A DNA stretch of 64,000 nucleotides from Kordiimonas gwangyangensis DSM 19435 = JCM 12864 (GTDB lineage Bacteria > Pseudomonadota > Alphaproteobacteria > Sphingomonadales > Kordiimonadaceae): positions 422,893-486,892 of the forward strand of contig NZ_AQXF01000001.1 of assembly GCF_000375545.1 (NCBI RefSeq). Reading direction: 5' to 3'. The notes under the pieces were generated by a model. That model saw only the letters and a list, made by a program, of their open reading frames with translations. It did not search any database and was not told where the DNA came from. Both the position numbers and the translations under genes were made by a program. Shown in pieces: positions 51,004 to 60,982 of the stretch. Each line of letters opens with the position of its first letter. Within the stretch, counting starts at the first letter, position 1.

Positions 51004-52797
51004 ATGCCAATCTATCGTGCCCCCGTGAAAGACATGAACTTCATCCTGAATGAAGTGCTGAACATCGGCAAATATTCGAACCTGCCGGGTTATTCGGAAG
51101 TGAGCCCGGACCTTGTCTCCGCCATCCTCGAGGAAGGCGCCAAGTTCTGTGAAAACGAGCTTCAACCGCTTAATTACAGCGGCGACCGTGAAGGCTGCAC
51201 GCGCCATGACGACGGTTCGGTGACCACGCCGAAGGGCTTCAAGGAAGCCTATGCGAAATTTGTCGAGGGTGGCTGGTCCGGCCTGACCCAAAGCCCTGAA
51301 TACGGCGGCCAAGGCCTGCCCCACGTGCTTGGCTTCTGTTTTGAAGAGATGATGATCTCCTCGAACCACGCGTTCGCCATGTATCCGGGCCTGTCGGCAG
51401 GCGCTATGGCGGCCATCTCCATTGACGGCTCGGACGAGCAGAAACAGAAATTCCTGCCGAAAATGGTTGAAGGCACCTGGACCGGCACGATGAACCTCAC
51501 CGAACCGCATTGCGGTACCGACCTTGGCATGCTGCGCACGAAGGCCGAGCCACAGGCCGACGGTTCCTACAAAATCTCCGGCACCAAGATTTTCATCTCC
51601 GCCGGTGACCATGATCTCTCCGAGAACATCATCCACCTTGTACTCGCGCGCACACCTGATGCACCGGGCGGTGTGAAGGGTATCTCCCTCTTTATCGTGC
51701 CGAAATACACAGTGAATGAGGACGGCAGCGTGGGTGAGTTCAACAATGTGAACACTGCTTCCATTGAAGAGAAGATGGGCATTCACGGCAACTCCACTTG
51801 CGTGCTGAACTACGACGGCGCCAAGGGCTACCTGATTGGTGAACTGAACAAGGGCCTGCGCTCCATGTTCATCATGATGAACGCGGCGCGTATTGGTGTG
51901 GGCATGCAGGGCCTCGCCAACTCGGAAGTGGCGTACCAGAACGCGGCGGAATATGCGCGTGACCGTATTCAGGGTCGTTCGCTCACCGGACCGAAGAACG
52001 CTGATGGCCCGGCAGACCCGATCATCGTGCACCCGGACGTGCGCCGCATGCTGATGAACGCGAAGGCATTCAACGAGGCATCACGCGCGGCATCGCTGTG
52101 GTGTGGTGTGCTTGTTGACCTGATGCACAGCGCCGAAACCGAGGAAGAACGCCAGTGGGCGGAAGACATGGTTGGCCTCCTCACCCCGATCATCAAGGGT
52201 GTGTTCACCGACCGTGGCTTTGAGTATTGCGTCTCCAGCCAGCAGGTGTTCGGTGGTCACGGCTATATTGCCGAGCACGGCATGGAACAGTTTGTGCGCG
52301 ATGCACGTATCGCCCAGATCTATGAAGGCGCAAACGGCATTCAGGCGCTTGACCTTGTCGGTCGCAAGCTGCCGGCAAACGGTGGCCGGGCTGTGCAAGC
52401 CTTCTTCAAATATGCCGCTGAAGTCCGTGAAAGCGCCAAAGGCGATGACCGCCTGCGCCCCTTCACCGACGCACTCGGCTCCGGCCTCAAGGACCTGACG
52501 CAAGCCACCATGTGGCTGATGCAGAACGGCATGGCCAACCCGGATAACGCGGGTGCTGCCTCCACGCCTTACATGCACCTCTTTGGTCATGTGCTTCTGG
52601 GCCTGATGTGGACCCAAATGGCGAAAGTTGCCGCTGATGCACTGGACGCAGGCACGGGCGACGCTAGTTTCTACGAGAACAAGATTGCAACCGGCCGTTA
52701 CTACGTCAAACGCCGCATGCCGGAGATCAAGGCGCTGCTCGCCGAAATCGAAACCGGTGCGGAAGACGTAATGGCCCTCGACGCCGCCAATTTCTAA
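51004..52797 (+). CDS. Acyl-CoA dehydrogenase with C-terminal extension
   Basis: A 597-residue acyl-CoA dehydrogenase of the large type with an extra C-terminal domain (also seen in DmdC). The core has FVEGGWSGLTQSPEYGGQGL (in part), TGTMNLTEPHCGTDLG (FAD/substrate site), KIFISAGDHDL and GGHGYIAEHGMEQFVRDARI (in part). It oxidises an acyl-CoA to an enoyl-CoA with FAD; chain length is unknown. The thiolase gene follows by 35 bp, and the beta-oxidation complex gene after it. Confidence 0.92.
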   Translation: MPIYRAPVKDMNFILNEVLNIGKYSNLPGYSEVSPDLVSAILEEGAKFCENELQPLNYSGDREGCTRHDDGSVTTPKGFKEAYAKFVEGGWSGLTQSPEYGGQGLPHVLGFCFEEMMISSNHAFAMYPGLSAGAMAAISIDGSDEQKQKFLPKMVEGTWTGTMNLTEPHCGTDLGMLRTKAEPQADGSYKISGTKIFISAGDHDLSENIIHLVLARTPDAPGGVKGISLFIVPKYTVNEDGSVGEFNNVNTASIEEKMGIHGNSTCVLNYDGAKGYLIGELNKGLRSMFIMMNAARIGVGMQGLANSEVAYQNAAEYARDRIQGRSLTGPKNADGPADPIIVHPDVRRMLMNAKAFNEASRAASLWCGVLVDLMHSAETEEERQWAEDMVGLLTPIIKGVFTDRGFEYCVSSQQVFGGHGYIAEHGMEQFVRDARIAQIYEGANGIQALDLVGRKLPANGGRAVQAFFKYAAEVRESAKGDDRLRPFTDALGSGLKDLTQATMWLMQNGMANPDNAGAASTPYMHLFGHVLLGLMWTQMAKVAADALDAGTGDASFYENKIATGRYYVKRRMPEIKALLAEIETGAEDVMALDAANF

Positions 52798-52832
52798 ACC
52801 CCTGACGGGAAGACAAGGGAGTTATAGACGAA

Positions 52833-54038
<1,206 letters not shown>

Positions 54039-54061
54039 CAAAGCGAAAGGGAGAGACCATA

Positions 54062-56284
54062 ATGACTGAGACCATTCGCTACGAAGTTGATGGCGACGGC
54101 ATCGCGCTTCTGACCATCGACCTGCCGAACACCGGTATGAACGTATTTAACGCGCAACTGATCGAAGACCTCGAGACCTGCGTGAACAAGGTGCTTGAAG
54201 ATGACGCCGTCAAAGGCGCTGTCATCACCTCGGGCAAGGAAGCTTTCCTCGCGGGCGCTGACCTCAACATGCTGGGCGCACAAGCGGGTGCCGAGCAGAC
54301 GCCAGAGGAAGCTTTTGAAGGCGCGTTCCGCCTCAATAAAATCCTCCGTCTCATTGAGACCGGCGGCAAGCCGCGCAAGGAACTGGCGCTTCAGGGCACC
54401 AAGCCGTTCGCGGCAGCTGTGAACGGCCTCGCGCTCGGTGGCGGGTTCGAGCTTGTGCTCGCGTGCCACTACCGTGTGATCACCGACAGCCCGAAGATGC
54501 AGCTTGGCTTCCCGGAAGTGCAGGTTGGCCTGCTGCCGGGCGCGGGCGGCACCCAGCGCCTGCCGCGCCTTGTCGGCATTCAGGCAGCGGCGCAAGCCAT
54601 CACCACCGGCAAGCCCTATAACGGCCAGGTTGCCCTCGGCCTTGGTATCGCTCAGGAGATGGCACCGACCGACCAGGTGGTTGAAAAAGCCAAGGCATGG
54701 GTCAAGAAATCCCCATCCGCGCTGGCACCGTGGGACAAGAAGGGCTTCAAATATCCGGGCGGCGCAGGTGCCATGAACCCGGCAGCCGTTCAAACCTTCA
54801 TCGGCGCAAACGCCATGGCGCAGAAGCAGACCCAGCACAACTACCCGGCTGTGCAGGCGATCCTGTCGTGCCTTTATGAAGGCGGCATTGTTGATTTCGA
54901 CACCGCGATCCGCATCGAGAGCAAATATTTCATGACGCTGCTTGCCGGTTCCGTGGCGCCGAACATGATCCGTTCGCTCTTCATCAACAAGCAAGCGGTT
55001 GAAAAAGGGTCGCTGCGCCCGAAAAACATTGAGCGCAAGACCGTCAAGCGCCTTGGCATGCTGGGCGCGGGCCTGATGGGCGCAGGTGTGGCTTATGTGT
55101 CCGCCAAGGGCGGCATGGATGTGGTACTTCTGGACCGTGACATGGCTTCGGCTGAAAAAGGCAAGGACTACAGCCGCAAGCTCGTTGAAAAAGACATCGG
55201 CCGCGGCAAGCTCACCAAGGAAAAAGGCGATGCCTTCCTTGAGCGTATCATCCCGACCGACAATTATGATGACCTCAAGGACTGCGACCTCATCATCGAG
55301 GCCGTGTTCGAAGCCGAGGACATCAAGAAGGACGTGACCGAGAAAACCGAAGCCGTTATCGGCAAGGATGTTGTGTTTGCTTCAAACACATCGACGCTGC
55401 CGATCACCGGCCTCGCCAAGAACTTCACCCGTCCGCACCAGTTTATCGGCATTCACTTCTTCTCGCCGGTTGAGAAGATGCCGCTGGTCGAGATCATCAT
55501 GGGTGAGAAGACCGACGACGCAACCCTCGCGCTCGCGCTTGATTACGTTTCCCAAATCCGCAAGACGCCGATTGTCGTGAACGACAGCCGCGGCTTCTAC
55601 ACCAGCCGCTGCTTCGGCACCTACGTGCAGGAAGGTTATGCGATGGTCAAGGAAGGCGTGAACCCGGCGCTCATTGAGAACGCAGGCAAGATGGCCGGCA
55701 TGCCGGTTGGCCCCTTGGCAGTGGGTGACGAAGTAGCGATCGACCTGTCCTACAAGGTGGGCATGGCGACGCGCAAGGCGCTCGGCGACAAATATGTGCC
55801 CTCGCCCGCGGACGGCTTTGTCGAGAAAATGGTCACCGAGCTTGAGCGTTTCGGCCGCAAGAACGGCAAGGGTGCCTACGTGTACCCCGAGGACGGCAGC
55901 CCGAAACACCTGTGGCAGGGCCTGAGCGAACACTTCCCGCTCGCCGACGACCAGCCCAGCGTGGATGAGGTGAAATCCCGCCTCATGATCCGCCAGGCCA
56001 TCGAATGTGCACGCTGCTTCGAGGAAGGTGTACTTCGTGACACCGCATCAGGCGACATTGGTGCCATCTTCGGTTGGGGCTTCGCACCGTTCACCGGCGG
56101 CCCGTTCAGCTTCATCGACACCATGGGCGTGGACGAGTTTGTGCGCGAGGCTGACCGACTTGCCCAGACCTACGGCCCCCGCTTCACGCCGCCGCAACTG
56201 CTGCGTGACATGGCCGCAAACGGTGAGACTTTCTACACCAAAGGCGACAGCCGCGGTCGCATCCCAGGCAAAAAAGCCGCCTAA
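54062..56284 (+). CDS. Enoyl-CoA hydratase/3-hydroxyacyl-CoA dehydrogenase multifunctional protein
   Basis: A 740-residue FadB/FadJ-type enzyme. Residues 1 to about 300 are the crotonase domain ([46 protein letters not shown]); from about 330 comes the NAD-binding domain ([20 protein letters not shown], in part) and the C-terminal dehydrogenase domains ([28 protein letters not shown]). It runs the hydratase and dehydrogenase steps. A strong terminator follows at 56330. Confidence 0.94.
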   Translation: MTETIRYEVDGDGIALLTIDLPNTGMNVFNAQLIEDLETCVNKVLEDDAVKGAVITSGKEAFLAGADLNMLGAQAGAEQTPEEAFEGAFRLNKILRLIETGGKPRKELALQGTKPFAAAVNGLALGGGFELVLACHYRVITDSPKMQLGFPEVQVGLLPGAGGTQRLPRLVGIQAAAQAITTGKPYNGQVALGLGIAQEMAPTDQVVEKAKAWVKKSPSALAPWDKKGFKYPGGAGAMNPAAVQTFIGANAMAQKQTQHNYPAVQAILSCLYEGGIVDFDTAIRIESKYFMTLLAGSVAPNMIRSLFINKQAVEKGSLRPKNIERKTVKRLGMLGAGLMGAGVAYVSAKGGMDVVLLDRDMASAEKGKDYSRKLVEKDIGRGKLTKEKGDAFLERIIPTDNYDDLKDCDLIIEAVFEAEDIKKDVTEKTEAVIGKDVVFASNTSTLPITGLAKNFTRPHQFIGIHFFSPVEKMPLVEIIMGEKTDDATLALALDYVSQIRKTPIVVNDSRGFYTSRCFGTYVQEGYAMVKEGVNPALIENAGKMAGMPVGPLAVGDEVAIDLSYKVGMATRKALGDKYVPSPADGFVEKMVTELERFGRKNGKGAYVYPEDGSPKHLWQGLSEHFPLADDQPSVDEVKSRLMIRQAIECARCFEEGVLRDTASGDIGAIFGWGFAPFTGGPFSFIDTMGVDEFVREADRLAQTYGPRFTPPQLLRDMAANGETFYTKGDSRGRIPGKKAA

Positions 56285-56329
56285 ACATCACACCGCATCC
56301 GTCTTATCTGGCGTGTGCCGAGTAAAAGA

Positions 56330-56364
56330 AACCGCTCCGTGGCTTCCCACGGGGCGGTTTTTTT
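56330..56364 (+). terminator. Intrinsic terminator of the beta-oxidation operon
   Basis: A 13-bp stem with one wobble (arms 56330-56342 and 56347-56359: AACCGCTCCGTGG with CCACGGGGCGGTT) and a CTTC loop, followed by a long T-run. Confidence 0.93.
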
Positions 56365-56387
56365 ACGCCTAGCAATGTACAAAATTC

Positions 56388-56428
56388 TTTACATCATGTC
56401 TGCCTACGCTTACATAGTGACTATGTAA
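56388..56428 (+). promoter_or_regulatory. Promoter with perfect TTACATAG palindrome upstream of the membrane/XRE pair
   Basis: TTTACA (56388-56393) is a good -35 with 17 bp to TACATA (56411). The dyad TTACATAG-TGA-CTATGTAA (56410-56428) is perfect. It lies 101 bp before the membrane-protein start and is a natural operator for the XRE regulator encoded two genes on. Confidence 0.55.
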
Positions 56429-56529
56429 AAAATACCTGACATCAAGGACAGGATTTTTGACATGGATAAAAACCGATAACACGGCCCGGGAAAACGACAG
56501 CGGGGCCAAGCGAGGCAAGGAGCAATACA

Positions 56530-56955
56530 ATGGGTTTTAATGAGAGAAGTTATATCGGTGTGCTCGTCGCCACCGTTCTGGTTTACGGCTGGTATTTCAT
56601 TGAGGCATATGGGCTTGCGAGCGCTGGTGAAACGGCTATCAGCCAATTCGGCCCCACCATGTGGACCATGGTCGCCGCCCATATTGTGCTCGTGATAGCG
56701 ATGATGGTCCTGACCGCGATCCTCAGCCGCCGAAAAGGTGAAGAGCTGGAGTTTGATGAACGTGACAATATCATTGAAATGAAGGCCGAACGTATCGGCA
56801 GCTACATGCAGGGTTGCGGCCTGTTTGCGGTCCTTGTGCTGGTGATGCTGGAATACAGCAGCTTCGCTATCGCTCACACCATTCTTGCCGTGATGGCCGT
56901 GAGTGTCATCATCTCCTTCAGCATGCGGCTGTACCTCTACCGCAAGGGCGCGTGA
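56530..56955 (+). CDS. DUF2178-like membrane protein
   Basis: The 141-residue protein has four hydrophobic segments (YIGVLVATVLVYGWYFIEAY, MWTMVAAHIVLVIAMMVLTA, GLFAVLVLVMLEYSSFAIA, AVMAVSVIISFSMRLYLY) and a charged loop GEELEFDERDNIIEMKAERI typical of DUF2178-type proteins, which often pair with a small XRE regulator. Function unknown. Its stop is 1 bp before the regulator's start. Confidence 0.75.
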   Translation: MGFNERSYIGVLVATVLVYGWYFIEAYGLASAGETAISQFGPTMWTMVAAHIVLVIAMMVLTAILSRRKGEELEFDERDNIIEMKAERIGSYMQGCGLFAVLVLVMLEYSSFAIAHTILAVMAVSVIISFSMRLYLYRKGA

Positions 56956-56956
56956 G

Positions 56957-57199
56957 ATGGCGAAAGCAACCAAGATCAGCAATAACATCCGCACGCTCAG
57001 ATTCATGGCGGGCGAGATGACGCAAGCCGAGCTTGCGAAGAAGATCGGCATGACACGCCAGACCATCATTGCCATCGAGCAGGGGCGCTATTCGCCCTCC
57101 CTCGAAGCCGCGTTCGAGATTGCCCGCGCGCTGAATGCCCCGCTTGAAGAAGTGTTCCAATATGGCGGTGATACACCTGACGAAGACAGTAAAGACTGA
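56957..57199 (+). CDS. Small XRE/Cro-CI type transcriptional regulator
   Basis: The 80-residue protein is a single HTH_3 domain: RTLRFMAGEMTQAELAKKIG, MTRQTIIAIEQGRYSPSLEAA (in part) and AFEIARALNAPLEEVFQY. Regulators of this YozG-like type are often paired with a small membrane protein, as here. The start ATG is 56957, 1 bp after the stop of that gene. The palindrome at 56410 is its likely operator, which would make the operon self-repressed. Confidence 0.9.
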   Translation: MAKATKISNNIRTLRFMAGEMTQAELAKKIGMTRQTIIAIEQGRYSPSLEAAFEIARALNAPLEEVFQYGGDTPDEDSKD

Positions 57200-57207
57200 G
57201 TGTTTCG

Positions 57208-57411
57208 TCAGTCTTCTACCACCAGAACCCATGCGCCGGGGTCGATCGGGTCCTTGAAGATGCGGTCAGCCCCGCCACCGCCATAGTCGGAGACACTGCC
57301 AGCAGCGGCTGGAACCTTGAACACCGTGGCCCGCTTGCCAAGGTTATGGTTGTAGTGGTCGCGCGCACCGATGGCGCCTGCTTCCGAGTCATAGGTTTCA
57401 AGTTTCGCCAT
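57208..57411 (-). CDS. Small protein of unknown function
   Basis: This 67-residue protein starts at ATG 57411 behind a GGGGGG-rich ribosome site. It has no signal peptide or membrane helix and is neutral to acidic, with motifs AGAIGARDHYNHNLGKRATV and a C-terminal DPGAWVLVVED. It is the third gene of a run with two exported proteins. I do not recognise a family; reading-frame quality and the ribosome site suggest it is real. Confidence 0.55.
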   Translation of the reverse strand: MAKLETYDSEAGAIGARDHYNHNLGKRATVFKVPAAAGSVSDYGGGGADRIFKDPIDPGAWVLVVED

Positions 57412-57420
57412 GGTTCCCCC

Positions 57421-58251
57421 CTATTTCTGAACTTCAGTCGCGAGCCGTGCCAGGCACTGGAACTTTTGGGCCTTCATCTCGGCAAGGAACTGTTTGACAC
57501 TGTGCTGGTCGAGCGCCGAGAGCGCCGCATCATCACAGGCACCAACGCCAATTTTGCTGGCAAGTGCCGCGCGTTTGGCAGGGTCTACCGGGTCTGCGTT
57601 AGCACCCAAAATCGCCTTCGCGGCCAATTCGCCCGCATCGATGGTGCCAGCATATTTGGCAGCATTGGCTTTCTCAGCCGCAATGCGCGCTTCAGCCTCC
57701 GCCTTCATGGCATCAGCCGCTTTGCCCGCCGCATCCGCCTTGGCCGCCGTATCGCCACCAGCCTGCACAACGTTCGCACCGCCCGATAGCGCCAGCGCCT
57801 GTGCCGCAATGCCGGTGGCAAAATACTGCGCCAAGGTTACTTCACCGCTATTGGCCGTTGCACCGACATCCGCGCCAAAGGAAGCGAGCGTGGAATAGCT
57901 GTCCTTGTCCGTCCCGTCATGGCTTGCTTCAAACTTGCAGGTGGAAAGGTCTACCTTCACCGCGCCGCCTGAGCCATTAACTGCGGTGCCCGGGCAGGGA
58001 GTAAGATCGCCACCCGTGGACACGCCCGTATTGGCGAGCACCGGCACAAATGCCGCTTCCTGACGGCCATACCCAATTTCGATGGTTGGGGTCTGGTTCG
58101 CGTCCTGCCCCACCTTGACGCCAAGGGTGGTGTTGGTGCCAAACACCAGTGTGTTGGAATGTTTGGTCATTTGCGTACAAGCCGCAAGGCTTAAGGCCAC
58201 GGTGCCTATGAGCACACGGCTGAACACCTTCATTGGAACGATGTCAGGCAT
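57421..58251 (-). CDS. Predicted lipoprotein of unknown function
   Basis: The protein has 276 residues. A signal peptide ends in the lipobox LSLAAC, so it is probably a lipoprotein. The mature part begins HSNTLVFGTNTTLGVKVG and contains GYGRQEAAFVPVLANT and SYSTLASFGADVG, a conserved-looking family of unknown role that I have no name for. A long alanine/lysine/glutamate-rich helix (about residues 165-215) could be a coiled coil. Start ATG 58251; ATG 58233 is an alternative. It overlaps the upstream gene by 22 bp. Confidence 0.7.
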   Translation of the reverse strand: MPDIVPMKVFSRVLIGTVALSLAACTQMTKHSNTLVFGTNTTLGVKVGQDANQTPTIEIGYGRQEAAFVPVLANTGVSTGGDLTPCPGTAVNGSGGAVKVDLSTCKFEASHDGTDKDSYSTLASFGADVGATANSGEVTLAQYFATGIAAQALALSGGANVVQAGGDTAAKADAAGKAADAMKAEAEARIAAEKANAAKYAGTIDAGELAAKAILGANADPVDPAKRAALASKIGVGACDDAALSALDQHSVKQFLAEMKAQKFQCLARLATEVQK

Positions 58252-58613
58252 ATCTTTTCCCCGTCTAACCCGGAGAGGATCTCACGGGCGTGTTTTGCTT
58301 GCGCATCAGAACGCACAATTACAATCAGGCTACAGGGTGCCTCGTCAGAGGGCGCTTCGCCCTCCCCAAGCGGGATGGGCACGATGACCTGCTCGCTCTC
58401 GCGCCAGCCGATCATCAGGCCATCTTCAAGGGCAATACCCGCGCTTTTGACCGCATAGGCATGGATGCGGCCGTCGCGCGACGGCACCTTCAACTCAACA
58501 AAACCAAAATACCGGTGGGTTTCCGCGTCACCTTCGCCGTCGGCGAGGTGAACGCTCGCGCAGGCAGGCGCGAGCATGAGCGCACATAGCCCCAGAACAG
58601 GCATCAGTCTCAT
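58230..58613 (-). CDS. Exported protein of unknown function, first gene of a lipoprotein cluster
   Basis: The 127-residue protein has an N-terminal signal sequence ending APACAS, possibly a weak lipobox. The mature domain includes GFVELKVPSRDGRIHAYAVK and IALEDGLMIGWRESEQVIVP. It shares no motif I recognise. It begins a three-gene run (58613 to 57208) whose promoter region contains the 11-bp repeat array at 58703-58735. Confidence 0.65.
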   Translation of the reverse strand: MRLMPVLGLCALMLAPACASVHLADGEGDAETHRYFGFVELKVPSRDGRIHAYAVKSAGIALEDGLMIGWRESEQVIVPIPLGEGEAPSDEAPCSLIVIVRSDAQAKHAREILSGLDGEKICLTSFQ

Positions 58614-58702
58614 GCGATTTTCCCCAAGCCACCTCGCGACACTTTTAGCAAAATGCGTGATTTTTTACAACTATAAGGAATTTAGGTCCGCGCGCCCGAA
58701 TT

Positions 58703-58735
58703 TGATACGCACACACTTTGCACAGGCTCCGCACA
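58703..58735 (-). repeat. Three 11-bp direct repeats upstream of the lipoprotein cluster
   Basis: On the reverse strand, TGTGCGGAGCC, TGTGCAAAGTG and TGTGCGTATCA follow with an exact 11-bp period, about 90 bp from the start at 58613. On the other side the B3/B4 gene starts 41 bp away. Confidence 0.65.
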
Positions 58736-58775
58736 GTCGTTATGCTGGGGGCGTATCCGCGTTCAAGAGGTCCCT

Positions 58776-59417
58776 ATGGCATTCACGATCGACCCCCGTT
58801 TCCAGGAATTAGGCTTCCCCGTACATGTGGGCATGCTTGACTACAGCATTGAGGTGCGGCCGAGCGATGACACGCTCACGAACGCCATTGCAGACGGCGC
58901 GGGCCTGAGGATCGAGGAACTGATGGGTGAAGCAGCAAGCACCGACCCGGTGATTGCGGGCGTTCGTGCCGCCTTCAAGGCCTGCGGCAAGGACCCGAGC
59001 CGCTATCGGCCCTCCTCAGAAAGCCTCACCCGCCGGGTGATTGCGGGCAAAGGGCTCTATAAGGTCAATAATGTGGTCGACAGCGGCAACCTTGTCTCGC
59101 TGATGACCGGCATTCCCATTGGCTGTTATGACGCCGACAAGATTGAGGGCGACATTCGCCTGACCATCGGTGCGGCGGGTGAAAGTTATGACGGCATTGG
59201 CCGCGGCAAGGTAAACCTTGAAGGCCTGCCCCTCCTCGCGGACGAACGCGGCCCGTTTGGTAGCCCGTTTTCCGACAGCACCCGCACGGCGGTCGCAGAG
59301 GGCGCGAGCAAACTGATTTTTGTGGTCTATGGTCTCAATATCGATATCGCCCATGTGGAGGCAGCGGCCGAAATTGCTGACACCCTGATCACAGGTTTTT
59401 GCGCGCCCGCGCACTAA
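58776..59417 (+). CDS. Stand-alone B3/B4 domain protein
   Basis: A 213-residue protein consisting of the B3/B4 domain otherwise found in the PheRS beta subunit (PheT): ACGKDPSRYRPSSESLTRRV (in part), the KVNNVVDSGNLVSLMTGIPIG (in part) core and a C-terminal sheet. Stand-alone B3/B4 proteins are widespread and may act as editing factors or tRNA-binding proteins. The function is unproven here. ATG 58776 follows a GAGG-like site. Confidence 0.85.
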   Translation: MAFTIDPRFQELGFPVHVGMLDYSIEVRPSDDTLTNAIADGAGLRIEELMGEAASTDPVIAGVRAAFKACGKDPSRYRPSSESLTRRVIAGKGLYKVNNVVDSGNLVSLMTGIPIGCYDADKIEGDIRLTIGAAGESYDGIGRGKVNLEGLPLLADERGPFGSPFSDSTRTAVAEGASKLIFVVYGLNIDIAHVEAAAEIADTLITGFCAPAH

Positions 59418-59488
59418 GGTGCCTTGACCGCCACACATTCAGCCGCTTAAATAATTTTGTTACTTTGTTACATATTTTGAGGATAAGG

Positions 59489-60916
59489 ATGGGGATCACC
59501 TCTTCGCTCGGGCATTTCGCCAAGACAGCCGCCTGTTTTGCCACCCTTCTAATGTCAGGTGCCGCCGCGCATGCGGACGACACAGAACTTCTGAATGCAA
59601 CCCTGATCACAAAACTGCATCTGGACCGCAGCGAGAGCCGCGCGCAGATGCTGGGTGCCTATCAGGTAACGTTCCGCAACACCGGCACAGAGCCCTTGAG
59701 CCGGGTGACCGTGCTACTGAACCCCGGTCTCAAGGTCATGAAAGTACAGGGTCCCGGCGGGCGAGCACTGCGCACCGCAAGCCGCACGGCGATGATTGCG
59801 GGCAAACCGGGCCTCAGCCTTGATGCCACCACCATCACCCTCGCCGAACCCGTGAACGCGGGCAGCCGGTACGAGATTGTGGTGCATTATAGCGGCAAGC
59901 TTGAAGACCTTTCGCTGATGGGGCTGGAGGAAGTGCGCGAAATCCTGAACCCCGATTTCACCATGCTGCGCGCGGAGGGCTTCGCCTACCCTGTGTTCGC
60001 GGACGCTGATTTTGCCTCCATTGAAGCCGCATGGCACCACGCGCCTTTCCATCAGGTCGCCTTTGTGGAAGTGAACGGGGAACAGAAGGTCGTTGGCAAC
60101 CTTATGGTGGCTGAGAAGACCCTGAACGGCTCCAAAATCAATTATGAACTCAAAAGCGCGCAGCCGGTGGCGCCGCTCACCCTTGCGGTCGGGGACTATG
60201 AAAACCTGCGGTCGGGCAACCTGCTTGTAGCCTACCGCGCGGGCCAACGCACAGAGGCCGATGCGGTGCTTGAGCGTGTGGGTAGCGACATCGCTGCGCT
60301 GACCAACGTGTACGGCGAACCGCGCAGTGGTGCGGAACTCACCGTCGCCAGTGTGCGGGATGGCTACGGCAGCAGCTTTGGCCCCGGCCTTGCGCTGGTG
60401 CCCGATAGCCGGTTCGGCGCGGAACTGAGCCTTGGCCATGCGCTGACCGACATGTGGATGCTGAACCCCGCAAAAGTGCAAGGCCACTGGGCCACCGGCA
60501 TCGACACCCTCATCCGCAGCCATGAGGCCGATAGCGCGGCGCTGCCAGCGCTCAAGGAAAAGCTGTTTGGTGACGCGCTCGCGCTTGTGAAAACAAATGC
60601 GACCGTGGGCAAAACCCCGCTCACCGACTTCACCGCCGCTGGCCTCAGGGCTGAAAGCGATGCGATGAGCACCCTCGCCTACGCCATGCTGCATGACATG
60701 CTGGGCGATGAGGCTTTCTGGTCCATCATCCGCGATTTCCGCTCCGAGATGGGCGCAGGCTATACGGACTTTGCCACCGTGGCCGACTATCTGACGCGCA
60801 CGCTGCCGTCGAAACAGGCCAAAAAGCTGGTGCAAAACTGGTTTGAGAAGGGCCGCGCGGGCAAGGACCTCTCAAAGGCCAAAACATATGCGGAGCTTCT
60901 GAAGCTTTATCGCTAA
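59489..60916 (+). CDS. Degenerate M1-peptidase-like exported protein
   Basis: The protein has 475 residues from ATG 59489 with a GAGG site (an upstream start at 59399 is open but overlaps the previous gene). A signal peptide ends AHA. The fold resembles aminopeptidase N: an N-terminal beta domain (ITKLHLDRSESRAQMLGAYQ, in part) and a catalytic-like region. Where family enzymes have HExxH, this has H317-A-x2-D321 (LGHALTDMW), and the NEG motif region reads WATGID, so zinc and catalysis are probably lost. Function unknown. Confidence 0.65.
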   Translation: MGITSSLGHFAKTAACFATLLMSGAAAHADDTELLNATLITKLHLDRSESRAQMLGAYQVTFRNTGTEPLSRVTVLLNPGLKVMKVQGPGGRALRTASRTAMIAGKPGLSLDATTITLAEPVNAGSRYEIVVHYSGKLEDLSLMGLEEVREILNPDFTMLRAEGFAYPVFADADFASIEAAWHHAPFHQVAFVEVNGEQKVVGNLMVAEKTLNGSKINYELKSAQPVAPLTLAVGDYENLRSGNLLVAYRAGQRTEADAVLERVGSDIAALTNVYGEPRSGAELTVASVRDGYGSSFGPGLALVPDSRFGAELSLGHALTDMWMLNPAKVQGHWATGIDTLIRSHEADSAALPALKEKLFGDALALVKTNATVGKTPLTDFTAAGLRAESDAMSTLAYAMLHDMLGDEAFWSIIRDFRSEMGAGYTDFATVADYLTRTLPSKQAKKLVQNWFEKGRAGKDLSKAKTYAELLKLYR

Positions 60917-60982
60917 GTTTGCTGGCCCTCAAAGCATTTCGGCCAATATTCATGGGCAAGTCGCACATGAGGGAGGTTTGCC

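Noticed and set aside
50980-52032. 350-codon reverse frame opposite the acyl-CoA dehydrogenase
   Set aside because: Shadow of a clear dehydrogenase; no ribosome site or motif.
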